A stretch of 7,872 bases of DNA from an uncultured Oscillospiraceae bacterium. GTDB taxonomy: Bacteria > Bacillota > Clostridia > Oscillospirales > Oscillospiraceae. Made by a program: the position numbers and the translations under genes. Position 1 is the stretch's first letter; every line of letters begins with the position of its first letter. The notes under the pieces were generated by a model, which was given only the letters and a program-made list of their open reading frames with translations, made no database searches and was not told the origin of the DNA. Location of the stretch: assembly GCA_910585265.1 (NCBI GenBank), contig CAJUCA010000087.1, positions 1-7,872 on the forward strand. Reading direction: 5' to 3'. This document shows, piece after piece, positions 1-5,148 of the stretch.

Positions 1-42
1 GTTAAAATCTCCCATTTCCATACCTTACTCAAGCGCTTATGA
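1..42 (+). CDS. Possible C-terminal tail of an upstream gene (sigma factor?), partial
   Basis: The first frame is open from the left edge to a TGA at 40-42 and reads VKISHFHTLLKRL. The pattern V-K, then about ten residues, then a basic residue and leucine resembles the last helix of sigma-70 region 4 in ECF-type sigma factors. The next gene, 31 nt downstream, looks like an anti-sigma factor, and such genes usually follow their sigma gene directly. Only 13 residues are visible, so the sigma assignment is an inference from context and this frame may not be coding at all. Confidence 0.3.
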   Translation, partial: VKISHFHTLLKRL

Positions 43-45
43 ATA

Positions 46-60
46 CAGCTTCTAAAGCTG
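46..60 (+). other. Small hairpin abutting the ribosome site of the anti-sigma-like gene
   Basis: CAGCTT (46-51) and AAGCTG (55-60) form a perfect 6-bp inverted repeat with a 3-nt CTA loop. The last base touches the GGAGGAGG ribosome site (60-67). It lies in the 31-nt gap between the upstream stop and the ATG at 74. It is too short and lacks the T-run expected of a terminator. It could tune translation, but a 6-bp repeat can arise by chance. Confidence 0.35.
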
Positions 61-73
61 GAGGAGGAAGGCT

Positions 74-1156
74 ATGGACAAGCGTGACTTGAACCGGATG
101 TTTGACGGACTGAGCCCGGATCCCGCACGGGAAAGGGATCTGCTGCGCCAGCTCCTCCAGGACGACGCAAGGAGGAAACGACCAATGAAAAACTGGAAAC
201 GAGTGGTTATCGGCGCGGCGGCCGCCGCCCTGTTGGTGACGGGGGCAACAGCGGCTTATCAGATCTTCCGGCAGGAGATTCCGTTAGAGCCGGATAAGAT
301 TGTTCCGGGTATGCTGGGCAGTGGTCAGGCTTCCTGGGATCAGACCTATGTGGATGAGGGCGCAGCAAATCCTATCTACTGGCCGAATCGGGAGGTAGTA
401 GAAGTGAACCCGGCCCAGGCGCAGGCCCTTCTGGGTGACTATCTGCCCGAGTGTGGCTATCAGTGGCAGATTGAGGATTATACCCTGACTGTGGGGGGCT
501 ATGTGCTGGATGAACACACAGGTGCGGCCAAGTTTTACTATACGGTAGAACACCCCGGCGGATTTGGAGAAGGTGCAGTGGATTGGGAACACGGCTGGCT
601 GAACAACGAGTTTTTCCGGGTCGGCGTAACATTTGAAACCCAGTCCGATGTGTCTCGCCCGTGGTTTGGCGGCCGCTGGTATGTGGATGTGGAACAGAGT
701 ACAGAGGAAAAACTGTGCATTGTGAACAGCGCGACAAATGACAGCGGCTGGAAAGCAGAGGATGGATTCATCGTCAACTTTACTGTCTACGGTAAAACCG
801 CTCGGGATGACGATGTGATATCCGTCAAGCTGGAGTTGCCCGGATTGAACAGCCTGCCCGCCGTATCCATAACCGCCCCGGCCACAGGAAAAGCCGTCGC
901 GGAGCTCTCCCCCATCGGCCTTCTGCTGAAGCCCGGCGGGGATATGGACGAGGTGGACTATATCTCCTTGGACTACGCCGACGGCACCCGATATGTGGTG
1001 CGGGATGATATCAACGGTCTGGACAACACGGACTATGGATTGATCAGTGGGGAGCGTCCTGACCGGGATTTGCGGCTTGTATTCAATCGTCTGGTGGATC
1101 CGTCCCAGGTGGTGTCCGTCACTGTGGACGGGCACAGGTATGAGGTAACCCAGTAA
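74..1156 (+). CDS. Anti-sigma-factor-like single-pass membrane protein, 360 aa
   Basis: The protein has a short, charged N-terminal cytoplasmic arm (about residues 1-43), with basic residues at 33-43. One transmembrane helix follows (about 44-63, rich in Ala/Val/Leu), then a C-terminal domain of about 295 residues that should lie outside the membrane. This layout matches Firmicutes regulators annotated as anti-sigma factor or DUF4179-like proteins: a cytoplasmic arm binds the sigma factor and an outer domain senses the envelope. I see no zinc-binding HxxxCxxC motif, so it is not a classical ZAS-type protein. The outer domain is acidic and aromatic-rich, and ends in a beta-rich VVSVTVDG stretch at about 347-354. 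The start at 74 has a strong ribosome site (GGAGGAGG at 60-67). An in-frame ATG at 185 (Met38) also has AAGGAGG 9 nt upstream. Codon use is less GC-biased than in the genes to the right. Family assignment is moderate and the sigma partner is inferred. Confidence 0.72.
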   Translation: MDKRDLNRMFDGLSPDPARERDLLRQLLQDDARRKRPMKNWKRVVIGAAAAALLVTGATAAYQIFRQEIPLEPDKIVPGMLGSGQASWDQTYVDEGAANPIYWPNREVVEVNPAQAQALLGDYLPECGYQWQIEDYTLTVGGYVLDEHTGAAKFYYTVEHPGGFGEGAVDWEHGWLNNEFFRVGVTFETQSDVSRPWFGGRWYVDVEQSTEEKLCIVNSATNDSGWKAEDGFIVNFTVYGKTARDDDVISVKLELPGLNSLPAVSITAPATGKAVAELSPIGLLLKPGGDMDEVDYISLDYADGTRYVVRDDINGLDNTDYGLISGERPDRDLRLVFNRLVDPSQVVSVTVDGHRYEVTQ

Positions 1157-1157
1157 A

Positions 1158-1193
1158 TGTCAAAGCCCGTCCCAATTGGGACGGGCTTTGACA
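1158..1193. terminator. Bidirectional terminator, 36-bp perfect palindrome
   Basis: Left arm 1158-1175 (TGTCAAAGCCCGTCCCAA) is exactly complementary to right arm 1176-1193, giving an uninterrupted 18-bp inverted repeat. It fills almost all of the 40 nt between the convergent stop codons of the anti-sigma-like gene (TAA 1154-1156) and nth (TAA, complement of 1197-1199). A GC core flanked by AAAG and CTTT inside the stem is the usual form of a two-way intrinsic terminator. No long T-run follows on either strand, so the only U-rich stretch is within the stem. Confidence 0.85.
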
Positions 1194-1196
1194 CGC

Positions 1197-1841
1197 TTAC
1201 GGCTTGAACTCCGTATTGGCGTACTTGCACCAGGGTGCGCACACGCACTCGCCGCACTTGGCCTTCCGGGCGGTACACACCGCCCGCCCGTGGAGCACCA
1301 GCCGGTGGCAGAAGTTGTTGGACTCCTCCGGCGGCAGGACCGCCCGGAGCTGCTGCTCCACCTTGGCGGGGTCCTTGGTGCCGTCCGTCAGGCCCATGCG
1401 CCCGGATATGCGGATGCAGTGGGTGTCCGCCACCACCACGCCGGGGGTGTTATGTACGTCCCCCAAGATCAGGTTTGCCGTCTTGCGGCCCACCCCGGGC
1501 AGGCGGAGCAGATCCTCCATGGTGCCCGGCACCTTTCCGCCGTACTCATGGAGCAGCATCTGGGCGCACAGCACCATGTCCTTGCTCTTGGCCCGGAAGA
1601 AGCCGCAGGAGTGGACGTACTCCCCCACCTCCTCGATGTCCGCCTGGGCGAAGCTCTCCAGGGTGGGGAAGCGTGCAAAAAGGGCGGGCGTCACCTGGTT
1701 CACCCGCTCGTCGGTGCACTGGGCGGACAGCCGGACAGCAAACAAAAGCTCGTAGTCCTTTTGGTATTGCAGGGAGCAGATCCCGTCGGGGTACAGCCCC
1801 TTCAGGGCGTTGACAATGGCGATTACAGCTTCTCTCTCCAT
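1197..1841 (-). CDS. nth: Endonuclease III (bifunctional DNA glycosylase/AP lyase), 214 aa
   Basis: Base-excision repair enzyme that removes oxidised pyrimidines and nicks the abasic site by beta-elimination. All hallmark elements are present (numbered from the ATG at 1841). LSAQCTD is at 38-44, with the base-flipping Gln at 41. The helix-hairpin-helix LPGVGRKTA is at 114-122 and holds catalytic Lys120. Catalytic Asp139 lies in VADTH. The C-terminal 4Fe-4S loop has Cys189-X6-Cys196-X2-Cys199-X5-Cys205. The length matches the usual ~211 aa, so the enzyme appears intact. A GTG at 1850 would add three residues, but the ribosome site GAGGTGA (complement of 1847-1853) overlaps that GTG and sits 5 nt before the ATG, which favours the ATG. 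The gene is monocistronic here, convergent with the anti-sigma-like gene and divergent from glyA. Confidence 0.97.
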   Translation of the reverse strand: MEREAVIAIVNALKGLYPDGICSLQYQKDYELLFAVRLSAQCTDERVNQVTPALFARFPTLESFAQADIEEVGEYVHSCGFFRAKSKDMVLCAQMLLHEYGGKVPGTMEDLLRLPGVGRKTANLILGDVHNTPGVVVADTHCIRISGRMGLTDGTKDPAKVEQQLRAVLPPEESNNFCHRLVLHGRAVCTARKAKCGECVCAPWCKYANTEFKP

Positions 1842-1860
1842 GAAACTCACCTCACTGGAT

Positions 1861-1869
1861 ATGATATCA
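1861..1869 (-). promoter_or_regulatory. Candidate nth promoter (extended -10)
   Basis: The minus strand reads TG-A-TATCAT across 1869-1861, an extended -10 with five of six consensus bases. Transcription would start near 1854 and give a leader of about a dozen bases that includes the GAGGTGA ribosome site. A leader that short also argues against the GTG start at 1850. I see no clear -35 box, so the call is tentative. Confidence 0.35.
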
Positions 1870-1896
1870 CAAAAAACCGAGGAAAGCGAGACTGTT

Positions 1897-1931
1897 TTTT
1901 CCGGAGATTACAGTTGTGCTTTTCCGGAAAA
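1897..1931. promoter_or_regulatory. TTTTCCGGA direct repeat with palindrome inside the glyA promoter (possible operator)
   Basis: TTTTCCGGA occurs at 1897-1905 and again at 1920-1928, 23 bp apart (about two helical turns). The second copy extends to the 12-bp perfect palindrome TTTTCCGGAAAA (1920-1931), which lies in the spacer between the -35 and -10 boxes. The first copy lies just upstream of the -35. This spacing suits a repressor covering the promoter, but no regulator can be named. Confidence 0.4.
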
Positions 1932-1942
1932 CATTGTATAAT
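1914..1942 (+). promoter_or_regulatory. glyA promoter (-35 TTGTGC, -10 TATAAT)
   Basis: A perfect TATAAT at 1937-1942 is preceded by TTGTGC at 1914-1919 with a 17-bp spacer, the ideal sigma-A spacing; the -35 matches TTGACA in only three positions. The predicted start near 1949 leaves a leader of about 29 nt before the ATG at 1978, with AGGCGGAG as ribosome site. That leader is too short for a glycine or tetrahydrofolate riboswitch. Confidence 0.7.
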
Positions 1943-1977
1943 GAGGAAGATCAAACTCTGGAAAGGCGGAGACACAA

Positions 1978-3228
1978 ATGGTTTTAGAATATATGGATTT
2001 CGTATCCAGCCACGACCCCGAGCTGGGCGCGGCCATCCGGTCGGAGTACCAGCGTCAGTGCGACAACATCGAGCTGATCGCGTCGGAGAACATCGTGTCC
2101 GAGGCGGTGCTGGCCGCCATGGGCAGCGTGCTCACCAACAAATACGCCGAGGGCTACCCCGGCAAGCGGTACTACGGCGGCTGCCAGTGCGTGGACGTGG
2201 CGGAGAACCTGGCTATACAGCGGGCCTGTGAGCTGTTCGGGGCCAGGTTCGCCAACGTCCAGCCCCACTCCGGCGCGCAGGCCAACTACGCCGTCTATAT
2301 GGCCCTGTGCCAGCCGGGGGACACGGTGCTGGGCATGAACCTGGACCACGGCGGGCACCTGACCCACGGCAGTCCGGTGAACTTCTCCGGGCGGTATTTC
2401 AAGATGGTGTCCTACGGCGTGAACGAGGAGACGGGCGTCATCGACTACGGCGAGGTGGAGCGGATCGCCAAGGAGTGCAAGCCCAAAATGATCATCGCCG
2501 GGGCGTCCGCCTATCCCCGGACCATCGACTTCCAGCGGTTCCGGGAGATCGCCGACCAGGTGGGGGCCTACCTCTGGGTGGACATGGCCCACATCGCGGG
2601 GCTGGTGGCGGCGGGGCTTCACCCCTCCCCCATCCCCTGCGCCCACGTCACCTCCACCACCACCCACAAGACCCTCCGGGGCCCCCGGGGCGGCCTGCTG
2701 CTCACCAACGACGAGGAGCTTGCCAAGAAGCTGAACTCCGCCATCTTCCCCGGCTCCCAGGGCGGCCCGCTGATGCACGTCATCGCCGCCAAGGCGGTGG
2801 CCCTGGGGGAGGCCCTGAAGCCCGGGTTCAAGGCCTACCAGCAGCAGGTGGTGAAGAACTCCGCCGCCCTGGCCCAGGGGCTGGTAAAGCGGGGCATGAA
2901 GCTGGTGTCCGGCGGCACGGACAACCACCTGTCCCTCATCGACCTGCGGGATCTGGGCGAGCTCACCGGCAAGGAGCTGGAACGCCGCCTGGACGAGGTG
3001 CGCATCACCGCCAACAAGAACAAGGTGCCCGGCGACCCCCGCTCCCCCTTCCAGACCAGCGGCCTGCGGGTGGGCAGTCCCGCCGTCACCAGCCGGGGCT
3101 TTGTGGAGGCGGACATGGACCAGGTGGCGGAGTATATCGCCCTGGCCGCCACCGACTTCCAGGCCAAGGCGGAGGAGATCCGGGCGGGCGTGGCGGCTCT
3201 GACCGCCAAATACCCCATCTACCGCTGA
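1978..3228 (+). CDS. glyA: Serine hydroxymethyltransferase, 416 aa
   Basis: PLP enzyme that interconverts serine and glycine while loading or unloading tetrahydrofolate with a one-carbon unit; cytosolic and central to glycine, purine and thymidylate supply. The sequence is full length (E. coli 417 aa). It shows the N-terminal IELIASEN motif (31-38), the YPGKRYYGG segment (60-68), VDMAHIAGL with the cofactor-contacting Asp202 and His205, and the PLP-lysine signature TSTTTHKTLRGPRGG with Lys231. Arg364 in SGLRVGSPA fits the substrate-carboxylate arginine. No key residue is missing. The ATG at 1978 is supported by AGGCGGAG at 1964-1971. The -10/-35 promoter lies about 35 nt upstream. It is first in a rightward cluster, followed after 29 nt by a LURP-one-related gene. 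Confidence 0.99.
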   Translation: MVLEYMDFVSSHDPELGAAIRSEYQRQCDNIELIASENIVSEAVLAAMGSVLTNKYAEGYPGKRYYGGCQCVDVAENLAIQRACELFGARFANVQPHSGAQANYAVYMALCQPGDTVLGMNLDHGGHLTHGSPVNFSGRYFKMVSYGVNEETGVIDYGEVERIAKECKPKMIIAGASAYPRTIDFQRFREIADQVGAYLWVDMAHIAGLVAAGLHPSPIPCAHVTSTTTHKTLRGPRGGLLLTNDEELAKKLNSAIFPGSQGGPLMHVIAAKAVALGEALKPGFKAYQQQVVKNSAALAQGLVKRGMKLVSGGTDNHLSLIDLRDLGELTGKELERRLDEVRITANKNKVPGDPRSPFQTSGLRVGSPAVTSRGFVEADMDQVAEYIALAATDFQAKAEEIRAGVAALTAKYPIYR

Positions 3229-3257
3229 AGCGGCCATAGAGAAAGAAGGGTCCTGGG

Positions 3258-3725
3258 ATGAGGCTGAATTTCAAACAGCGGTTTTTCTCCTGGCTGGACA
3301 GCTATGACATCTACGACGAGGAGGGGAACACCGTTTTCACCGTGGAGGGCCAGCTGAGCTGGGGCCACTGCCTGCACATCAACGACGCCTATGGGAACCA
3401 CATCGGCACCCTCCAGCAGAAGGTCCTCACCTTCCTGCCCCAGTTCGAGATCTACGTGCAGGATCAGTATGTGGGCTGCATCAAAAAGGAGTTCACCTTC
3501 TTCAAGCCCCAGTTCGCCATCGACTTCAACGGCTGGCGGGTGGAGGGCCAGTGGATGGAGTGGGACTACGCCATCTGGGACGGCCAGCGTCAGGTGGCGG
3601 CCATTTCCAAGGAGCTGTTCCACCTCACCGACACCTATACCATCGACGTGGCCGACCCCAGGGACGCGCTGGGCGCGCTGCTGGTGGTGCTGGCCATCGA
3701 CGCGGAGAAGTGCTCCCGGAGCTGA
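3258..3725 (+). CDS. LURP-one-related (LOR/YxjI-like) family protein, 155 aa
   Basis: The protein has alternating aromatic and charged beta-strand segments that begin with FSWLDSYDIYDEEGNTVFTVEG. Repeated G-x-x-x-x-x-IGTL and YVGCIKKE-type strands follow, ending in a short hydrophobic segment (138-148, ALGALLVVLAI). This matches the LURP-one-related family, which adopts a Tubby-like beta-barrel around a central hydrophobic helix. In bacteria the role is unknown; membrane or lipid association is suggested by the fold only. There is no signal peptide and the length is typical. The start at 3258 has a purine-rich site (AGAAGGG) about 9 nt upstream. It follows glyA by 29 nt with no terminator between, so co-transcription is likely. 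The family call rests on overall pattern rather than catalytic residues. Confidence 0.83.
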   Translation: MRLNFKQRFFSWLDSYDIYDEEGNTVFTVEGQLSWGHCLHINDAYGNHIGTLQQKVLTFLPQFEIYVQDQYVGCIKKEFTFFKPQFAIDFNGWRVEGQWMEWDYAIWDGQRQVAAISKELFHLTDTYTIDVADPRDALGALLVVLAIDAEKCSRS

Positions 3726-3774
3726 CCTGTGGCAGCAGGGAGAAACAGACTGGGAAGGCCGGGAGGCGGACGGT

Positions 3775-4155
3775 ATGCCGAAGGAATTGATGGGAAACGC
3801 CGCGTCTTTTCTTGGGGTGTTCCTCCTTGCCCTGGGCCTTGCCGCCCTGATTGCGGCGGAGCTGGCAAAGCGGCTGCTCCGGCTGGACGCCGACTACAGC
3901 GGCCCCCGGCGGACGGCGGGGGCCGTGGTGTCCGCCCGCTGGCGGGAGGAGTATGATCAGGGATCAAAGAGGGGCTGCAAAACCCGGATCAGAACCTGTC
4001 ACGCCGCCTTTGCGCTGGAGGACGGGAGCCGGGTGGAGCTGTGGATGCCCTGGCGGAAATACCGCCGCCTGTCCGAAGGCGGCTCCGGGCGGCTGACCTG
4101 GCAGGGAGGCCGCCTGATCAAATTTGAACCGGCAGGTGAACGCCATGAGTCCTGA
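3775..4155 (+). CDS. DUF2500-type small membrane protein, 126 aa
   Basis: An N-terminal hydrophobic helix (about residues 10-29) is followed by a soluble basic domain. That domain has the pattern expected of DUF2500 proteins: AVVSARW (50-56), an internal CHAAFALEDGSRVELWMP stretch (75-92), a Tyr at 96, and a final GRLTWQGGRLIKFE run (105-118). The function of the family is not known; the layout suggests a single anchor and a beta-rich domain. The reading frame is open upstream to 3391, but GGGAGGCGG at 3761-3769 lies just before the ATG at 3775, and the transmembrane segment follows at once, so 3775 is the preferred start. It sits 49 nt after the LURP-one-related gene, and its last 11 nt overlap the next gene, which indicates coupled translation. 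Confidence 0.83.
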   Translation: MPKELMGNAASFLGVFLLALGLAALIAAELAKRLLRLDADYSGPRRTAGAVVSARWREEYDQGSKRGCKTRIRTCHAAFALEDGSRVELWMPWRKYRRLSEGGSGRLTWQGGRLIKFEPAGERHES

Positions 4156-4396
4156 TCTCACCTCTATCCCCGGCGTGGGCAAACATATGGCCGCCCACCT
4201 GAACGCCCTGGGCATTGAGCGGGTGGACGACCTGAAGGGCCAGGACCCGGAGGCCCTGTACGCCCGGGAGTGTGCCCAGGCGGGGCACACGGTGGACCGC
4301 TGCGTGCTGTACGTGTACCGTCTGGCGGTGGCCTGGGCGGAGGGGCGGATCGAGACGCCCGAACAGCGCAAGTGGTGGAACTGGAAGGACGATTGA
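4145..4396 (+). CDS. Cdd1-type helix-hairpin-helix protein (pathogenicity-locus family), 83 aa
   Basis: The small protein has a helix-hairpin-helix motif at the N-terminus (IPGVGKHMAAHLNALGI, 8-24) followed by VDDLKGQDPEALY (27-39). A conserved C-terminal half includes DRCVLYVYRLAVAWAE (51-66) and ends in KWWNWKDD (76-83). This is the family first noted as Cdd1 beside the Clostridioides difficile toxin locus. Despite the family label, it is common in harmless Firmicutes and no toxin genes are present here. HhH motifs usually contact DNA backbone, so DNA binding is plausible but unproven. The start at 4145 has AGGTGA at 4134-4139 and overlaps the end of the DUF2500 gene by 11 nt. A TTG at 4124 would add seven residues but lacks a comparable site. 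It is the last gene of the glyA cluster. Confidence 0.88.
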   Translation: MSPDLTSIPGVGKHMAAHLNALGIERVDDLKGQDPEALYARECAQAGHTVDRCVLYVYRLAVAWAEGRIETPEQRKWWNWKDD

Positions 4397-4404
4397 GCGC
4401 AAGG

Positions 4405-4434
4405 AAGCCCCGGCAGGCTTTTCTGCCGGGGCTT
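4405..4434. terminator. Shared intrinsic terminator, 12-bp stem
   Basis: AAGCCCCGGCAG (4405-4416) pairs perfectly with CTGCCGGGGCTT (4423-4434) around a GCTTTT loop. The flanking GCGC at 4397-4400 and 4437-4440 can extend the structure. It lies in the 54 nt between the convergent ends of the Cdd1-type gene (TGA 4394-4396) and rubrerythrin (4451), and should stop transcription from both sides. The A-run/T-run flanks are short. Confidence 0.85.
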
Positions 4435-4450
4435 TGGCGCAAGCAGGCCG

Positions 4451-4987
4451 TTATTCCAAATACTCCACGTACTCAAAGGCGCCGATGGCCTCGCAGGTGT
4501 CGCACACATCGGGCCGCTCCTCAAAAATCGCGCCGCAGAACTGGCAGCGGTATCCGCTTTTCTTCTGCTTGGGCGCGGGAGCCTCGGCCTGCGAACCGCT
4601 CATTTTGGACAGCAGCGTGAGGAACTCCTTCTCATGGCTGCGCTCGATGGCGGCCACTCTCATAAACATCGCGGCCAGATCCTCCAGCCCCTCCTCCCGG
4701 GCTTGCCGGGCGAACTCGGGGTACATCCGGGACCACTCGTCGCACTCCCCCTGGGCCGCCTGTTCCAGACACTCCTCCGTGTCCCCCGGCGTCCCAAACA
4801 GCTGCTCATACCAGAACCGGGCGTGCATCATCTCGTTTTTCGCCATCCGCTCAAAGGCGGCGGCCACCTCCTCGTCCCCATTGCTCCGGGCGGTCTGGGC
4901 GAAGTAGCTGTACTTGTTCCGGGCGATGGATTCGCCCGCCAGGGCTGTCTGAAGGTTTTCCGCGGTTTTTGTGCCTGCTAAATTCAT
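4451..4987 (-). CDS. rbr: Rubrerythrin, 178 aa
   Basis: Cytosolic non-haem iron peroxidase that reduces hydrogen peroxide in anaerobes, using electrons passed through its rubredoxin-like iron. The N-terminal ferritin-like four-helix domain shows diiron ligand motifs: Glu19 in AGES, Glu52-x-x-His55 in EMMH, Glu91 in MYPEFA, and Glu115-x-x-His118 in ERSH. A linker rich in Ala, Pro and Lys (132-143) joins the C-terminal rubredoxin-like domain with Cys148-x-x-Cys151 and Cys162-x-x-Cys165, so both metal centres appear intact. Length is close to the classical ~191 aa form. The start has AAGGAGG on the minus strand about 10 nt before the ATG. It is monocistronic, divergent from rarA and convergent with the glyA cluster. 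The neighbours do not add an obvious electron donor such as rubredoxin or an NADH oxidoreductase. Confidence 0.97.
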   Translation of the reverse strand: MNLAGTKTAENLQTALAGESIARNKYSYFAQTARSNGDEEVAAAFERMAKNEMMHARFWYEQLFGTPGDTEECLEQAAQGECDEWSRMYPEFARQAREEGLEDLAAMFMRVAAIERSHEKEFLTLLSKMSGSQAEAPAPKQKKSGYRCQFCGAIFEERPDVCDTCEAIGAFEYVEYLE

Positions 4988-5019
4988 GGGGCTGTTCCTC
5001 CTTTTGGCAATTTTGTAAG

Positions 5020-5046
5020 ATTATCACACAGGCCGGGAAAAGTCAA
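5020..5046 (-). promoter_or_regulatory. Rubrerythrin promoter (-35 TTGACT, extended -10 TGTGATAAT)
   Basis: The minus strand carries TTGACT (complement of 5041-5046, five of six consensus) and GATAAT (complement of 5020-5025, five of six). A TG one base before the hexamer makes an extended -10. The spacer is 15 bp, shorter than ideal, which the extended -10 could offset. The leader would be about 25-30 nt. No clear PerR-type box is visible. Confidence 0.6.
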
Positions 5047-5088
5047 CCCTGGCTTTCCGGCGGGCCGGACGGAGAGGGCCCCGCCCTC

Positions 5089-5117
5089 TTGCGAACATCT
5101 GTATAATATGCTATAAT
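5089..5117 (+). promoter_or_regulatory. rarA operon promoter (-35 TTGCGA, extended -10 TGCTATAAT)
   Basis: TTGCGA (5089-5094) and a perfect TATAAT (5112-5117) are separated by 17 bp, and TG at 5109-5110 makes an extended -10. A second perfect TATAAT lies 10 bp upstream (5102-5107) within the spacer. A 7-bp inverted repeat, AGAGGGC (5073-5079) and GCCCTCT (5083-5089), touches the first base of the -35 and could be an operator half-site pair. Confidence 0.7.
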
Positions 5118-5148
5118 CAAGGCCACACAGAGGAAGGAGGGATCGGGT

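Noticed and set aside
284..1135. 283-codon open frame on the minus strand opposite the anti-sigma-like gene
   Set aside because: The plus frame has a strong ribosome site, a proper membrane helix and a domain layout. The minus frame has no domain and no credible start signal.
1949..1977. Riboswitch in the glyA leader
   Set aside because: The predicted leader is only about 29 nt, too short for a glycine, SAM or tetrahydrofolate aptamer.
1176..2231. 351-codon plus-strand frame covering nth and the start of glyA
   Set aside because: It runs through the nth gene on the opposite strand, through the promoter region and into glyA out of frame, so it cannot be a real protein.
1984..3237. 417-codon open frame on the minus strand opposite glyA
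   Set aside because: It mirrors the clearly real SHMT gene almost exactly and has low-complexity composition (Gly, Val, His, Leu) with no domain.
3391..3774. Upstream extension of the DUF2500 gene by 128 codons
   Set aside because: The extension is an out-of-frame reading of the LURP-one-related gene, rich in Ser, Arg and Pro. The ribosome site and membrane helix support 3775.
4145..4396. Pathogenicity island suggested by the Cdd1-family name
   Set aside because: The family name reflects where it was first seen. It is widespread in non-pathogens, and no toxin, holin or mobility gene is nearby.
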